From Phialocephala subalpina (lineage: Eukaryota > Ascomycota > Leotiomycetes > Helotiales > Mollisiaceae): DNA of 64,000 bases. Position 1 is the stretch's first letter, and each line of letters opens with the position of its first letter. A program made the translations under genes and the position numbers. The stretch lies in contig FJOG01000004.1 in NCBI GenBank assembly GCA_900073065.1, positions 1,106,985 to 1,170,984 of the forward strand, given 5' to 3'. Below, piece after piece: positions 54,013 to 64,000 of this stretch. The notes under the pieces were generated by a model. It was not told the origin of the DNA, ran no database searches, and worked only from the letters and a program-made list of their open reading frames with translations.

Positions 54013-55770
54013 CATGGGCATGACTGGCAGGGGTTTCAAGACCCAGTAAAGTCAATGAGAGTTGAGAAGAAGGGAGGTGTGTATGGGATAGGATGGATCA
54101 TGTTTGTATCATATTGCTTGGTGTTCTGGGACAAAAGGCGGCAAAGTCATCAATGATGCCGACAGCTTTGAGGATCCAATACTGGGAAAGGAAAGACCGA
54201 TCATGGCTGCTATGCCTTGACATGATGGCTGGCGTTGGATGTTTTACTTGGTTGCATTGCGTGGCATCTCATCACTTGCATTGGGGCTGGACTGTTTGAT
54301 GCTTGTAGAAAGTTTTGTTCATGAAGTCTGACTGTACAGAAGACCTATTTTGCGATTGTTGAGAAGTCTGTTCATGTTGAGAGTTGGTGTTGAAGAACTT
54401 GCAAATCTTGACTTGCTCAAGTTTTCTATGAACGATTTACTTCGTCAAGGGGAGGCTGAAAACTTGAGGTTCGTCACCTCGTCCATGAAGTCCTGCTTTT
54501 AATCTAATGCCTAACTTCCCACAAACGCCAACTGTGTACGCCTCCGGAAAGAGATTGGAGATCCTGATCCTTCTCCCCCTCGTCCCTCCCTTTCCACGAC
54601 CAACAACAAGTGCTATATTAAAACATCTCCTTAAGAGAGATATCTTCACTCATAATCCCTATCGTTGGCCCTCTTTTGGAGTTCAAAATCTAGTTTTGTT
54701 TGAAATTTCCATCAATTGGTTCGCGCCGGGTGAGAGACCTGAGCTGCAACCTATGTTGAAAGATAGCAATGTACATCCAATAACATCTCAGGAGTCTTTC
54801 TGCGTTTCGATACTTCTATTCAAGGCTTTCTCGAGGCTTTTCCCATGATAATAGTTGCGTAATGGACCACAGCGTATTGGTAGTCGTGAGGGTGTGGGTG
54901 AGGTTATTTTAGTCAGTGATGCATCAAAGCCTGACCAATTGTACATTGTCAAGAGCAATCCTAAGCCAACAAGTGTTTGGCGGATTGCTCAAACAAGAGA
55001 CTTGCAGCAACCATCCCGTTCACTATGTTCACCAGATTGGCCCCTTGATAACAATGGCCTTGTTAGGCTAGCGTAGCATCGACGCAAAATCAGACAGGTA
55101 TCGGGTACCATTTCTGATTTAAGAGGGGTGGGCTGGAAAGTGCGAAGAGGTTCTTCGAGCATGTTGACTTTGCCTGGGCAAAGAATCTGGCTAAACTTCT
55201 ATCGAATTCGGAGGGAAAACATGCCAGAAGGCTCGCAGCTGCAGAGGTGGAGCTCCAGTGAATGGGACAACCATACGGGACGTGAAGACAGAGGCGAAGA
55301 AGATGTAGAAGGTAAATATGTTCTCATAATCCGAATCTGGCTATACGACTAAGAGCTCCCTTAGGAGATCAAAGATATGATTATGCAGAGGCACGAGGGC
55401 TGGATGCGGAAGAGAGCATCACAGAGCTCGAGGACGAAGAAGCATCAGGTAGAGGAGACGAGGCTGGGAGAAGATACCTGGAATAAACACTCCCCGAATC
55501 TCCTGGGTACCACACTGCACAGTACGAGAATCCAGAGCATTCCTCGCACGCCCACCCAGTACCCAGATTTTCAGTCGCCGCGGACTATCCAAGGCTCATC
55601 GAGGCAGTCTTACAATCCGTCGTCTTCTCATCATCCTATTCAGCACCCATACCCATCTCAGGCTTACTACCCAAAACAGCACTCGGAAGATCTCATGCCA
55701 GCTGAGAACACCTATACATACAAGAAAACACTCAAGCAGGGGAGGTACGAGATTCGCTTTCGAAGGTTGC
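54013..55770. other. Intergenic, start of second decayed region
   Basis: No intact gene. A Pro/Ser-rich open stretch at about 55500-55720 on + (QYPDFQSPRTIQGSSRQSYN, HPIQHPYPSQAYYPKQHSED) could be the 5' part of the DUF2235 relic downstream. Confidence 0.4.
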
Positions 55771-55854
55771 TTGTCTTTTCTAGAGGATTCCTTGCTTTTC
55801 CTAGATGATTCCATGCCCTTTCTCGAAGAGTGCTTGCTTGTCCTGGAAGATTCT
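55771..55854 (+). repeat. 21-bp tandem repeat, four units, heptad-coding
   Basis: Four imperfect 21-bp units at 55771, 55792, 55813 and 55834. In one frame they encode seven-residue repeats of the form xFLEDSL (SFLEDSL, LFLDDSM, PFLEECL, LVLEDSF). Either the remnant of a coiled-coil segment or a minisatellite. Confidence 0.65.
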
Positions 55855-55929
55855 TTCCTTTGGTTGAAGGTTCGTCTGGGGTTTCAAAAGTCTCCCAGGC
55901 ACGGTTCGTTCCACCTGCTATGCTCAGAC

Positions 55930-56210
55930 CGCTTATATCTGGTGGCCTCAGGAACGCGACATACCCCTAGAACATAATGAGCGCCCTCCAGAAATCGACC
56001 GTATTATAGTGTGCTGCGATGGTACTTAAAACACTCCTGAGCTGCCGACAGACAAGATGCCACTGAAGAAGAAAGTGAACCATGGAGTGTTATATCCCTC
56101 TCATCGGCCATTTTAGAAAGTGTGCATTGGAGTGCCCGAAGATATAAGTCCATGCAAGACACAATTCAAGGCCGGAGAAGGGATATATGGAAAGGATTCA
56201 AACTCCAGGA
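55930..56210 (+). pseudogene. DUF2235 (T6SS phospholipase-like) relic
   Basis: Reads AYIWWPQERD then EIDRIIVCCDGT, the start motif of DUF2235 alpha/beta-hydrolase-like proteins (the family normally continues with Trp). Here the next codon is TAA at 56026-56028. The family-like sequence then resumes in another frame: ESEPWSVISLSSAILES and MQDTIQGRRRDIW, matching the usual DTIQGG region but degraded. No longer frame exists. A decayed gene of about 300 bp remaining. Confidence 0.55.
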
Positions 56211-57995
56211 GAACACATGCTCGCGGTCTTGGTACTCTGAGGCTAGGAATCATGTATTTCCAGAAGAATCAGAAACTGGGCTGGAGACATTGTGGGGTTT
56301 ACTCCGTAGTACTATACTGTCGCAACATCCTGCTAGGGGTGTCTTTTTCCCTACTTGAACGCAATACGTCCGATTCTGTATGCTAGCACTAAATACACTC
56401 CACTTCACCACATATGCTCCCACGTAAGTTTCGGCCAACGGAGTTCTTGAAGAGCAGCGAGCATGATCTACGCGGTCACCACATGCGCTCGGAGCTCTGG
56501 AAAGCTAGGGAGCCTTCTTTGTAGAAGAGGTTCATGAGTATATATAAAACTTCTCATACTGATTGATCGTTGATTTCTATCTGTTATTGCACCATCATGA
56601 AGGAGCTTTTGTCAAGCTTCATCACAATCCGCACTCCTTATACAAGCAAAGACGGGCAGTATCTTCGTCTCTGTTTATAGATCGAAGTTGGCATCGCGAT
56701 GCCGGCTCAAATGTCAATGTTCGAAAGGGCTAGGTGGATGAAACAGAGAGCTCCGTTGAACAAGTGGTACTTATTTTGAAGTTAAGTGTTGTGGTTAAGG
56801 AGCTCGGCTCGCTACCCCTTTTTCGTGGGCGACGACACTCGCACTCTCGTCACACTTCTCGCCCGAAATTTCTTCAACTTGGCGATCGGTTTGCGAGAAT
56901 GCAGCAAGTGCCTATTATACCTCCCTAGGATTTTTGAACTTTGATTGATCCGTGATACGAAATGAGTAAAGATACCATCTTAGCGTTGCGTTTTATTCAG
57001 AAACATGATATGATTGTTACTATCTTAGTCGTATATTCATATTGCTTGTCAAATAGAGCGTCTTATTCATATCACATACATACCATTAGTGGATGATTCA
57101 TTTGTTATCAACAGAGTCATAGATGTATCTTTCGGGACGAATAGTAGCTACCCACCTAGTCATAACGGATAAAACTTAGATTCACATATTTTGTAAATGG
57201 ATATAAAAGGACATCTTTATATTTTAGCTATTTTCTTTCTTCATCATATCAAATATCCTCTCGATACTAACAAAAGCCTTCATACAACCAAACGTCTTCA
57301 CACCCACACACTTCCTCCAACTCGAGTCAAGATGTGCTCAGCACTCGCCCTCGTTGCATGATGTGTCACAGAGAGATAGTTGCGGTCACTAAATTGTTTA
57401 TTTGTCCTAGGACTCAGTCTCCACACCAAATCGGATACACATGTCCAGATGGGTTCGGCTACGAAGGAGCGGTACCAGTGGATAACGCAGAATTCGGTTG
57501 TGGTTACTGTTAACGATCGGGCTCGTAAGACAGAACTAGTGCTTATTGGATACGGAAGGCCAGGCCACTAAGGGAGAACTAAGCATGGCATTTTGTAACG
57601 TATGCGTCGTATCTTCGCGTGGCTGGAGGGAAGCTGGGATGGAAGTTCAATGATCGGGATCCGTCCAAAAGATCAGAACGGTACCATGGATGATGAAAAT
57701 TGTATGTAGAGCTGCCAAGTAGAAAGAAATCACATGGTCCTAGCACAACTCCACACATACGCCCCTGTCCAAGTGGGCATGCGTTTTGCGATTGAATCAC
57801 GTGCCCGTCTTCGTCCCTTCACGTCCACAACCAACACAACAGCAAGTGCTGTATAAACCTTTCAACGCATGACATATACTTCCATACGCTTCTCTAGTCT
57901 CATTTATCTTGGTTTTCAGCACCAGTTTTACATAAATTTTCCATCGAGCGCGAGAAAAGTGTGGTACATAGATTTAAATTGCAATAAAAGCCTTC
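56211..57995. other. Intergenic in decayed region
   Basis: No intact gene. Contains repeat copy A (56774-56823). A short ATG frame at 57332 after a pyrimidine-rich leader stops at once, and a 63-codon frame at 57380-57571 has no recognisable features. Confidence 0.4.
56774..56823 (+). repeat. Dispersed ~48-bp repeat, copy A
   Basis: Shares the pattern TTTGAA..AGTGTTGTGGTTAAGG..CTCGCTACCCCTTTTT with copies at 58277-58324 and (inverted) 59804-59850. Confidence 0.65.
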
Positions 57996-58114
57996 ACATA
58001 CGACCATAGACTGAGGAAAGCTGGGCATCCCGTCCGCTCTGCCATACATAAACCTCAGATCGGTAGATCAGTAGTTGAGTGGGTGACCATCAGCGAATCC
58101 CTACTGTTGTATGT
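57996..58114 (+). rRNA. 5S ribosomal RNA
   Basis: Begins ACATACGACCATAGACTGAG and ends CCCTACTGTTGTATGT, about 119 nt, with the conserved fungal core blocks CATCCCGTCCGCTCTGCC and GTGGGTGACCATCAGCGAAT. The 5' and 3' ends pair (ACATACGAC with GTTGTATGT). A T-run (58114-58118) follows directly, as expected for a Pol III terminator. Dispersed single 5S genes are normal in filamentous fungi. A few positions (GTAGATCAGTAGTTGAGTGG) look like G-to-A/C-to-T changes against the fungal consensus I know, so it could be a pseudogene copy. Confidence 0.88.
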
Positions 58115-58118
58115 TTTT
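58113..58118 (+). terminator. Pol III T-run terminator of the 5S gene
   Basis: GTTTTT immediately after the 3' end of the 5S gene. Confidence 0.6.
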
Positions 58119-58276
58119 GTCCTTTTTTGCTCCCAAGACCCACTGTGGAGACAGTGAGATGAGCGGTCAAGGAGTAAAAGCTATGGATTTCGAAGCGAAC
58201 TATAGAGAAGCTCAATGTCGGAAAAGATAATCATCAAATGAATAAGATGGGAGGGGTTGATCGCGCGATCATTTTC

Positions 58277-58324
58277 ATTTTCAAGTGAAATGTTGTGATT
58301 GAGGAGACTCGTTGCCCCTTTTTG
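58277..58324 (+). repeat. Dispersed ~48-bp repeat, copy B
   Basis: TTTTCAAGTGAAATGTTGTG and GACTCGTTGCCCCTTTTTGG; also shares GCGAGGACACT..CAC downstream with copy A. Confidence 0.6.
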
Positions 58325-58396
58325 GTAAGCGAGGACACTGTCACCCCTCCAGACCTCAACCCTCGCATCTGGGATTGTTCGTTTCAATTTCCATAT

Positions 58397-59663
58397 CTAT
58401 TTCTCAGCAATCGACTGGATTTTGGATCGTCTTTCAGCTTTGCTAGCAGGAGCGTTCTTATAGAAGGGTACGAAGTCTTCCCATTTCGCCTCACTCCCAA
58501 ACATTTGCCTCATTACCAAACGCGCATCCGACAGAGCTCTCCAGTGAAAGCTATACGTACAGCGATACACAATCTCTCATAAAGGCGCACCGAGCATGTC
58601 CGAAATGCGCGGGGTATCAGAGGCGCCAGCTTCCAGTTCTCTTCTCCTGAAAGCAAATGCAAACATCTCTCTAAACGCCACAATGGGCGAATTCTCCTCA
58701 TCTGGATAATCCAGGAAATGTTACGAATTCAGAAGAGATTATGAATCACTCAACGGGTACCGCTTGTGCGTCGCTACAGTCAATTATTCTAGTGATGTTT
58801 CTGTCGTCGAGGAGTAGGTTGTTGTAGTGTAAGTCGATATGACAAAACGGGAATGGCCCGTGTAGATGTTATCCGATAATCATAGATGGTAGAGCCTGTT
58901 CTAAAATCCACGCTACTGTCTCCCAGTTCTCGTCTTCTCCATGAGCGGAGATGATTGCGTTCGTATACTGTTTGCGTTGAGTGTAGAAGTACTCTATGGA
59001 CGTTGTGCTGGGGACCTCGCCATTGCAGGAACCGATATGTGGCTCTTGATCCAAGTTTGGACCACTCGAGAGGTGACCGATATGTGCGAATCGAAGGGCG
59101 CTTAGCTAATAATAGTATTCCACAAGCTGTTCTGTGACCTTGTCCCACTTTTCCCTCGGCACTTATTGCGAGAACCTTCCATCCGGGGTATGTATAGGTA
59201 GAGCCTCCATCAACATATATCTGAATCCAAGTGGGTTCGTGGAGTTGATGTCGAATCCATACACAAGTGAAACTGGAATCGAAGTCCGACTCCGCACCAA
59301 CCGCATCGTGGTGATCTCACTTAGCATGGAAGCTTCAGCCTCCGAGCCGAGACTTGAGTTGGTCGGCAGTCTATTTCTGGCGATCCAGTTCTGCGAGTCT
59401 GAAAATTTGAGTACGAGCACGACGTTATAGTGGCCACTGGCGAACTTTGTCGTGTCGATTGAGCAAGTATGCAATTCATCGTGTTTCTGTAAACCATCGG
59501 AGGAAGCGGGCTTTCTATCCATGGAAGAGCGAAGTTGCAACGCTCGTGTACAGAGAAAGGAGAAATTCGCAGTGAGTAACAGTTGCTCGATGCTTCGGGC
59601 ATGAAAGCTCCCGCGGTCGATGTCTCGGAACGAGATCCAAGATTCAGATGGAGCCATGGTCAT
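58397..59663 (-). pseudogene. Aminoglycoside-phosphotransferase-like (APH) gene, broken
   Basis: Protein-kinase-like fold phosphotransferase, a large family in filamentous fungi. From ATG 59663: HYNVVLVLKFSDSQNWIARN, EAEASMLSEITTMRLVRSRT, PLGFRYMLMEALP. Further on: HGPFPFCHIDLHYNNLLLDD (catalytic-loop HxDxxxxN) then IIDCSDAQAVPVE (metal-binding Asp; Cys where the family has Trp), VTFPGLS, IVAFREMFAFAFRRRELEAG, ending in a Lys/Arg-rich tail. The frame is cut by stops at 59163-59165 (TAA), 59106-59108 (TAG), 58869-58871 (TAA), 58746-58748 (TGA) and 58577-58579 (TGA), plus a frameshift near 58701. The similarity runs on past every stop, so this is decay rather than exon ends. Confidence 0.82.
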
Positions 59664-59976
59664 TTTCCAAATGACATCTGGGCCATCATGAAGTCACTAG
59701 CAAACACTTTGGGAGACGAGCGTGTGAAGGAATGAAGATCATTCGCTTTGAGGAATGTACGGTGAGTATCCTCTCATGTGCCCAGCCAAAAACGTGCCAA
59801 GCCAAAAAGGGGTAGCGAGTTCCCCATAACTACAACACTGAAATTCAAAATGATCAACACATACTCAAATAAATCCTCATATCTGACTCCACACTTTCCT
59901 TGGCAAAACACTGTTCCAGCTACTGGTCTTAAAAATACAAATGCCCAAACAGGCACTCCACCCACAATGACAAGTC
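59664..59976. other. Intergenic with repeat copy C
   Basis: Only the inverted third copy of the dispersed repeat is recognised here. Confidence 0.5.
59804..59850 (-). repeat. Dispersed ~48-bp repeat, copy C (inverted)
   Basis: Reverse complement reads TTTTGAATTTCAGTGTTGTA then ACTCGCTACCCCTTTTTGG, matching copies A and B. Confidence 0.65.
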
Positions 59977-61037
59977 TTATCGAGTCCCGAAGACACGATT
60001 CTTTGAGCCCTGTATTTGGTGTGTACTGTACCCTGTGCCCTGTGCCCTCAGACACACAAAAACATTAACAATAGAGGTGACAACGGGACCTGGCTCCATG
60101 GAACCGAAAACGGTCTGTGTGGCCGTTACTGTGGTGGTGCCAGCAAACATGGAACAATTTCCTAGAGAAGATGACGAAGGGAAGCTGGAGAAATAGCTTG
60201 AAGTTGGTGAGGGTTCGTAAGTGGATGTAAATGAAGACGAAGCCGCAGCAGTCGAGGAAGTCGAGTTGGAGCTGAAGCAGCTGTCAAAAGTAACCCAAGA
60301 TGTGATGATATCAGCCAAGACGTAAGAAATAATCATTGTAGCTGTCGTCGTGACTGCCGTCGTCTCCCGGAAGTAACTCTGATATCCGGTGCTCCGCATG
60401 AAGGTACAGTTGACTAGGCAGTAGTAGGAAGTATCGTCGAGGAGACTGCAGGCGGTAGTCCAACGACGTGGATTACTGCTCCCTCAGGAAAAGCCGGAGC
60501 ACCAAGCTTGTACGAAACCGGCCCACTATACGCCTTCACCACCCCAGCATAGCCAATCTGCAACGTAAGTCCGCCGGCCGTAATATAAGGCAGTGTCCAT
60601 CCCGCAAGCGTATACTCAGTCCACTCATACGGCGTATTCGGGTCGGGTGTAGTGTCACGGTACATATTCCAAAAATCGTAGGCGTAAATCCGACATGAAG
60701 CCAAAGTTGAAGTTGAAGTATAAGGATCGAATTTAAGCCACCAGCTGGTTGTTGCGATCGTAGGCCCTCTGGAGAGAGAGCTGAGAGATGTGTAGCTTAG
60801 GTCTGGGAGACCAACACCCCAGTTGACGTTCATAACTGCGATGCCGCGATAGCTACCATCTACTGTTTGGGGTGCATTTCCAGCTTCCCAGGAAGCTAAC
60901 CCGTCTATGACGGCCCAAAATGAGAGGTTGGTGTCGAAGTTGCTGTTGGGGATGGGAAGGTAGCAATATTCTTCCTGCGCTGATGATTTGGTTGCTGCTA
61001 GTAAGGCGATGGTATTAACGGGGTAGAGGAACTGCAT
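59977..61037 (-). CDS. Secreted Ser/Thr-rich hypothetical protein (frameshift or unresolved intron)
   Basis: From ATG 61037: a signal peptide (MQFLYPVNTIALLAATKSSA) then a beta-rich extracellular domain with NSNFDTNLSFWAVIDGL, DGSYRGIAVMNVNWG and TSWWLKFDPYTSTSTLASC, resembling fungal carbohydrate-binding-like modules. This frame stops at 60414 (LPTTA). A second frame, open from about 60498, reads WTTACSLLDDTSYYCLVNCT then FMRSTGYQSYF and a Ser/Thr-rich, mucin-like tail (SSTAAASSSFTSTYEPSPTS) to 59977. The two halves look like parts of one protein. I found no GT..AG pair that joins them in phase, so a one- or two-base frameshift (real or a sequencing error) is likely. Function unknown; probably wall-associated or secreted. 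Confidence 0.55.
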
Positions 61038-61693
61038 GTTGAAAGATTGAGTTGAGAATGGACTTCAAGAATGTAGATAGATGAAATACTCAGAAACTTG
61101 GCATAACATTGTTATATAGAAGTCTATTCTATTCATTTTTGGTGTTGATAGCAAGGAGAATAAGTATAAGACTTGGGGAGATGGCGGAAGCAAGATGTCT
61201 CGCTCACAAAGCTTGATCTGATGTTTTATTGTCAACAAATTCGCATAAATAGATAAAAGCGACCATTCAGGCTCAAAATGTGGTATCGAGAGTCAAAAGG
61301 CTGATACATTGGTTAGCCAAGAGAAGTGTCTCGCGGTCAGTGCCGGCAGGACGTCAGAAGCAAACATTACCACCAGCAGAACTGTTACTAAGCTGCTAAA
61401 GAGCATGCTATGAAGCAGCACAGGTATCGATCAAGGAGCCGCGGTGCGCACGAACACTCCGACAGGTCGACCTCTTTCTATCGAATTCTAGCTAGGTGAA
61501 AGAGATGCCGTTTCCGACCTACAGCAGCAGCAATAGCTACCAAAGCATAAGAATAAGCAAGGAGAATCTAAGAACTGACTCAAGGGCATCGCTGGCGCTC
61601 GCCAGTCTAGTGAATAGGCAGAAAACGACCGATCTATTCTCTATTTCATCCTCCAGCATATCATCTCAAATACACCCTCTCCTCCTTCCCCCT
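61038..61693. other. Intergenic
   Basis: Upstream region of the secreted protein and 3' flank of the FGGY kinase. No gene supported. Confidence 0.5.
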
Positions 61694-63599
61694 CTAAGCA
61701 GACCACCCCTCAATCGCCTCATCAACCTCACTTCTGTAAGTCTGCTGCGTCTTGCACTGCTCCAAGAACACTTTATACTTAACACCCAACAACTTGATCT
61801 CCTGCTTATCCTTGCCTGGTCTAGTGACTTTACCAGGCTTTGACATCCTATCCATAATACTCCAGAGATCTTCCGTCTTGCCATCCTTATCCGCACTCGC
61901 AGCCTTGGCGCCCAACATAGCTGCTCCATGCACCACTGCGGCGTGAACATATCTTGGGATCAAGACTGGCATGCCGCAAGTGGTAGCCATTAACTCCATA
62001 AGGATCTTGTTCTGGCATTGAGAGCCAGACATGAAGATACTGGTGATGGTGTGGCCGGACTCATTCATAGTTTCGATAATTTGACGAGTTTGCATGGCGA
62101 TGAATTCCATGGTGGCGTAGTAGTACAGTGCTAGCCCGTCCATGGAACGATCAGAACTGAGACCAATAACTGAACCTGACATTTTTGGATCAGCGATAGG
62201 AGAGCGATTTCCCCAGAGGTCGCCATAGAAGAAGAAATGGCGGCCGAGATAGCTGATGGTTGGTGCGTTGGTCTTCTCTTTCAATTCGTCCAGGTGGTTG
62301 TTGAGGTAGTCGTAGATGGAAGTGTTGAACGATTCGGCCATGGACATGGTTTCGTTGTATGCAGGATGGGTTTCAAGGACGTGCTTGAGGAGCTCGCCGG
62401 TGGCGGATTGGCCTCCTTCAGCCATCCAGAAGCCGGGGAGGAGGACGTCTCGATAGGGTCCCCAGACACCGTTGACGAAGACAGGGTCTTTTGACATGGC
62501 GAGGTGGCAGGTCGATGTTCCTGCTACAGCAGCCAGTCTGCTGAATGCTTGGGACATGTCGTTCTTAGGGACATGAGAGTCTAGTTGATCAGCTCCCAAG
62601 TTGACCTTGGCTCCGACCGTGCCAACCCAACCGGCGTAGGCGTCGATGACACCACTTCCTACTGCGATACTGGCAGGTAGACCAAGTTGCGAAGCAGCCT
62701 TCTCGCTCAGAACGCCGACTAGTTCACCAGCACTCATGTACTTTCCATTCTGTCACCAGTTAGCAAGGACATCAAAGTCATAAAACACAGTAATGAAAAG
62801 GCTCACCACCCCATCAACTCCTCCCATTCTGATAAAGTTGTCTTTCGTAAGATCTCCCAATCCAATAGTCTCATAGAAATCCTCTTGCCAACCCTTGACA
62901 CTGCCATCAACACCAACAGGAACATATCCCTGTTTGCAGACCGTGCTGCAGAAGCTCCTCGTCTCATTGCCAGTAGCCAAATGTGTCAACGCATCCGCCA
63001 AATCGTAAAACTTGCAACGATCAAACAACTCCGGAGGCATATGATTCTTCAACCACAAAACCTTCGGGATCTCCATCTCGATACTCATCTTGCCACCCAC
63101 ATAACGGAGCAGATTATGATTCGTAGCATTGATCTTCTCGGTCTCTTCGATTGGTCTATGGTCCAGCCATAGGATAACATTTCGATCATTTCCATCGTTC
63201 TTGAAGTCTGGGCCGGTGACGGGGACAGGTTCATCGGTGTCGTGTGCGAAGACTGCCAAGGAGCAGGTTGCGTCGAAACCGATTCCGCGGACGGTGGTGG
63301 GGTCGATGTTATGTTGGCTGAGAGCTCGGTGAACACATTGGCAGATACAGCGCCAGATGTCGGTTGTGGATTGTTCGTAGTATCCTGTCTCAGGTTGCCA
63401 AAGACCAATGTTCTCAGTTGCCACTGGCATCTATTAGCTAGAGTCCGCAATGGTGGGGTAGCAACTCACAAGCTTTGATGTCACCAGAAGCATCAATAAC
63501 GCACGCTCTAGCACTACCGGTACCTACATCGATACCAATGTAGTGGTCCATGTGCGGATTCAGCTCATTGTGAGGACTATTACCGTTCAGCATCGCCAT
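61694..63599 (-). CDS. FGGY-family carbohydrate kinase (D-ribulokinase, YDR109C/FGGY-like)
   Basis: Phosphorylates a pentulose, most likely D-ribulose. Three exons, 63599-63470, 63423-62807 and 62749-61694, 600 aa. The N-terminal phosphate-1 motif is DHYIGIDVGTGSARACVIDA; splicing joins IKAL to ATENIGLWQPETGYYEQ. Substrate-side blocks are GIGFDATCSLAVF and VILWLDHRPIEETEKI, a specific FGGY ribulokinase feature. Exon 3 starts NGKYMSAGELVGVLSEKAA, with IAVGSGVIDAYAGWVGTVGA, VAGTSTCHLAMSK, GVWGPYRDVLLPGFWMAEGG and FMSGSQCQNKILMELMATTC in the C-terminal ATPase lobe. Length is close to yeast and human FGGY proteins. Start is the ATG at 63599; upstream in-frame codons lack an ATG. The intron-1 acceptor was chosen to keep phase. 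Confidence 0.92.
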
Positions 63600-64000
63600 T
63601 GTTTTTGCAGAGGTCGGGTCTGAACTCACTCCATGGAGGCTTGCCTCGAGGGCTTCCTATAGTTTTGTCGGAATGGCAGTGAGTGAGCCATCTTGGATTA
63701 AGTTGCCTGTTATAAAGCTCCGGATCAGCTGGAGCTCTCAGTTGGGAGGGGGTGCAGCCTATTGTGTTGCTGTGTGCCTCGAAATTGTTGAGCAATGGCG
63801 GGGTAAGAGCTTGAAGGCGGGAGGAGATGAGGGGTTGCTGACTTGGCTTTACTCGATGAAGTGATAGATTTTCCAGAGTGGGAAATTGGGTGCTTTCCGT
63901 ATTGATTGTTGCTCTGGAATTATTTGTAACCTTGAGGCCTGAACAAGTTGGGGCAGCTCTGAGTTTTGTAGCATTTTTCTGCAGCAGGAGCTCCGACGAT
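63600..64000. other. Upstream region of the FGGY kinase
   Basis: No coding region supported to the window end. Confidence 0.5.

Noticed and set aside
54507..55352. Several 70-110 codon frames in the decayed region taken as a retrotransposon
   Set aside because: I see no reverse transcriptase, integrase or LTR signatures.

Overview
The window is nuclear DNA from a filamentous ascomycete (Pezizomycotina). I infer Leotiomycetes-like from gene style only. Most genes carry one to six short introns (about 46-60 nt) with GT..AG ends and CTAAC/CTGAC-like branch sites. Gene content is typical of fungi: NADH glutamate synthase, VTC4, a PHO80-type cyclin, a GID5/ARMC8-like armadillo protein, EMC10, CHZ1, BET1, APC15, NIC96, a MAPK-type tyrosine phosphatase, a bZIP-DUF3425 factor, an ACS-type MFS transporter and an FGGY ribulokinase-like enzyme. 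One assembly gap of N lies at 27761-28511.

Layout. 1.2-27.4 kb is a dense housekeeping block: an unidentified 3' exon (-), a membrane protein (+), GLT1 (-, seven exons), APC15 (+), BET1 (-), CHZ1 (-, with a 13-nt exon), EMC10 (-), a PHO80-like cyclin (-), an ARMC8/GID5-like protein (+) and VTC4 (+). 27.5-37 kb is an accessory island: a Tc1/mariner-like element with TA target duplication and about 40-bp inverted repeats, one intact aldo-keto reductase with a TATA box, then broken genes (HET domain, CBM48 fragment, sulfotransferase-like) and a weak membrane ORF. 37-54 kb returns to intact genes: a large conserved hypothetical protein, the MFS transporter, a rhodanese-PTP phosphatase (with a GC-AG intron), NIC96 and bZIP. 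54-61 kb is a second decayed stretch: a 21-bp heptad-coding repeat, a DUF2235 relic, a 5S rRNA gene, an aminoglycoside-phosphotransferase-like pseudogene with several stops, three copies of a ~48-bp dispersed repeat, and a secreted-protein locus with two overlapping frames. 61.7-63.6 kb holds the FGGY kinase.

Functional links. VTC4 (polyphosphate polymerase, SPX domain) and the PHO80-like cyclin, a candidate negative regulator of the PHO4/NUC-1 pathway, sit 4.8 kb apart. The VTC4 upstream region holds two abutting CACGTG sites, the known PHO4/NUC-1 core. I found no convincing new multi-gene system. The most informative signals are the two gene graveyards with TGG/CAG/CGA-to-stop changes that resemble repeat-induced point mutation, the three-copy repeat, and several unusual splicing features.
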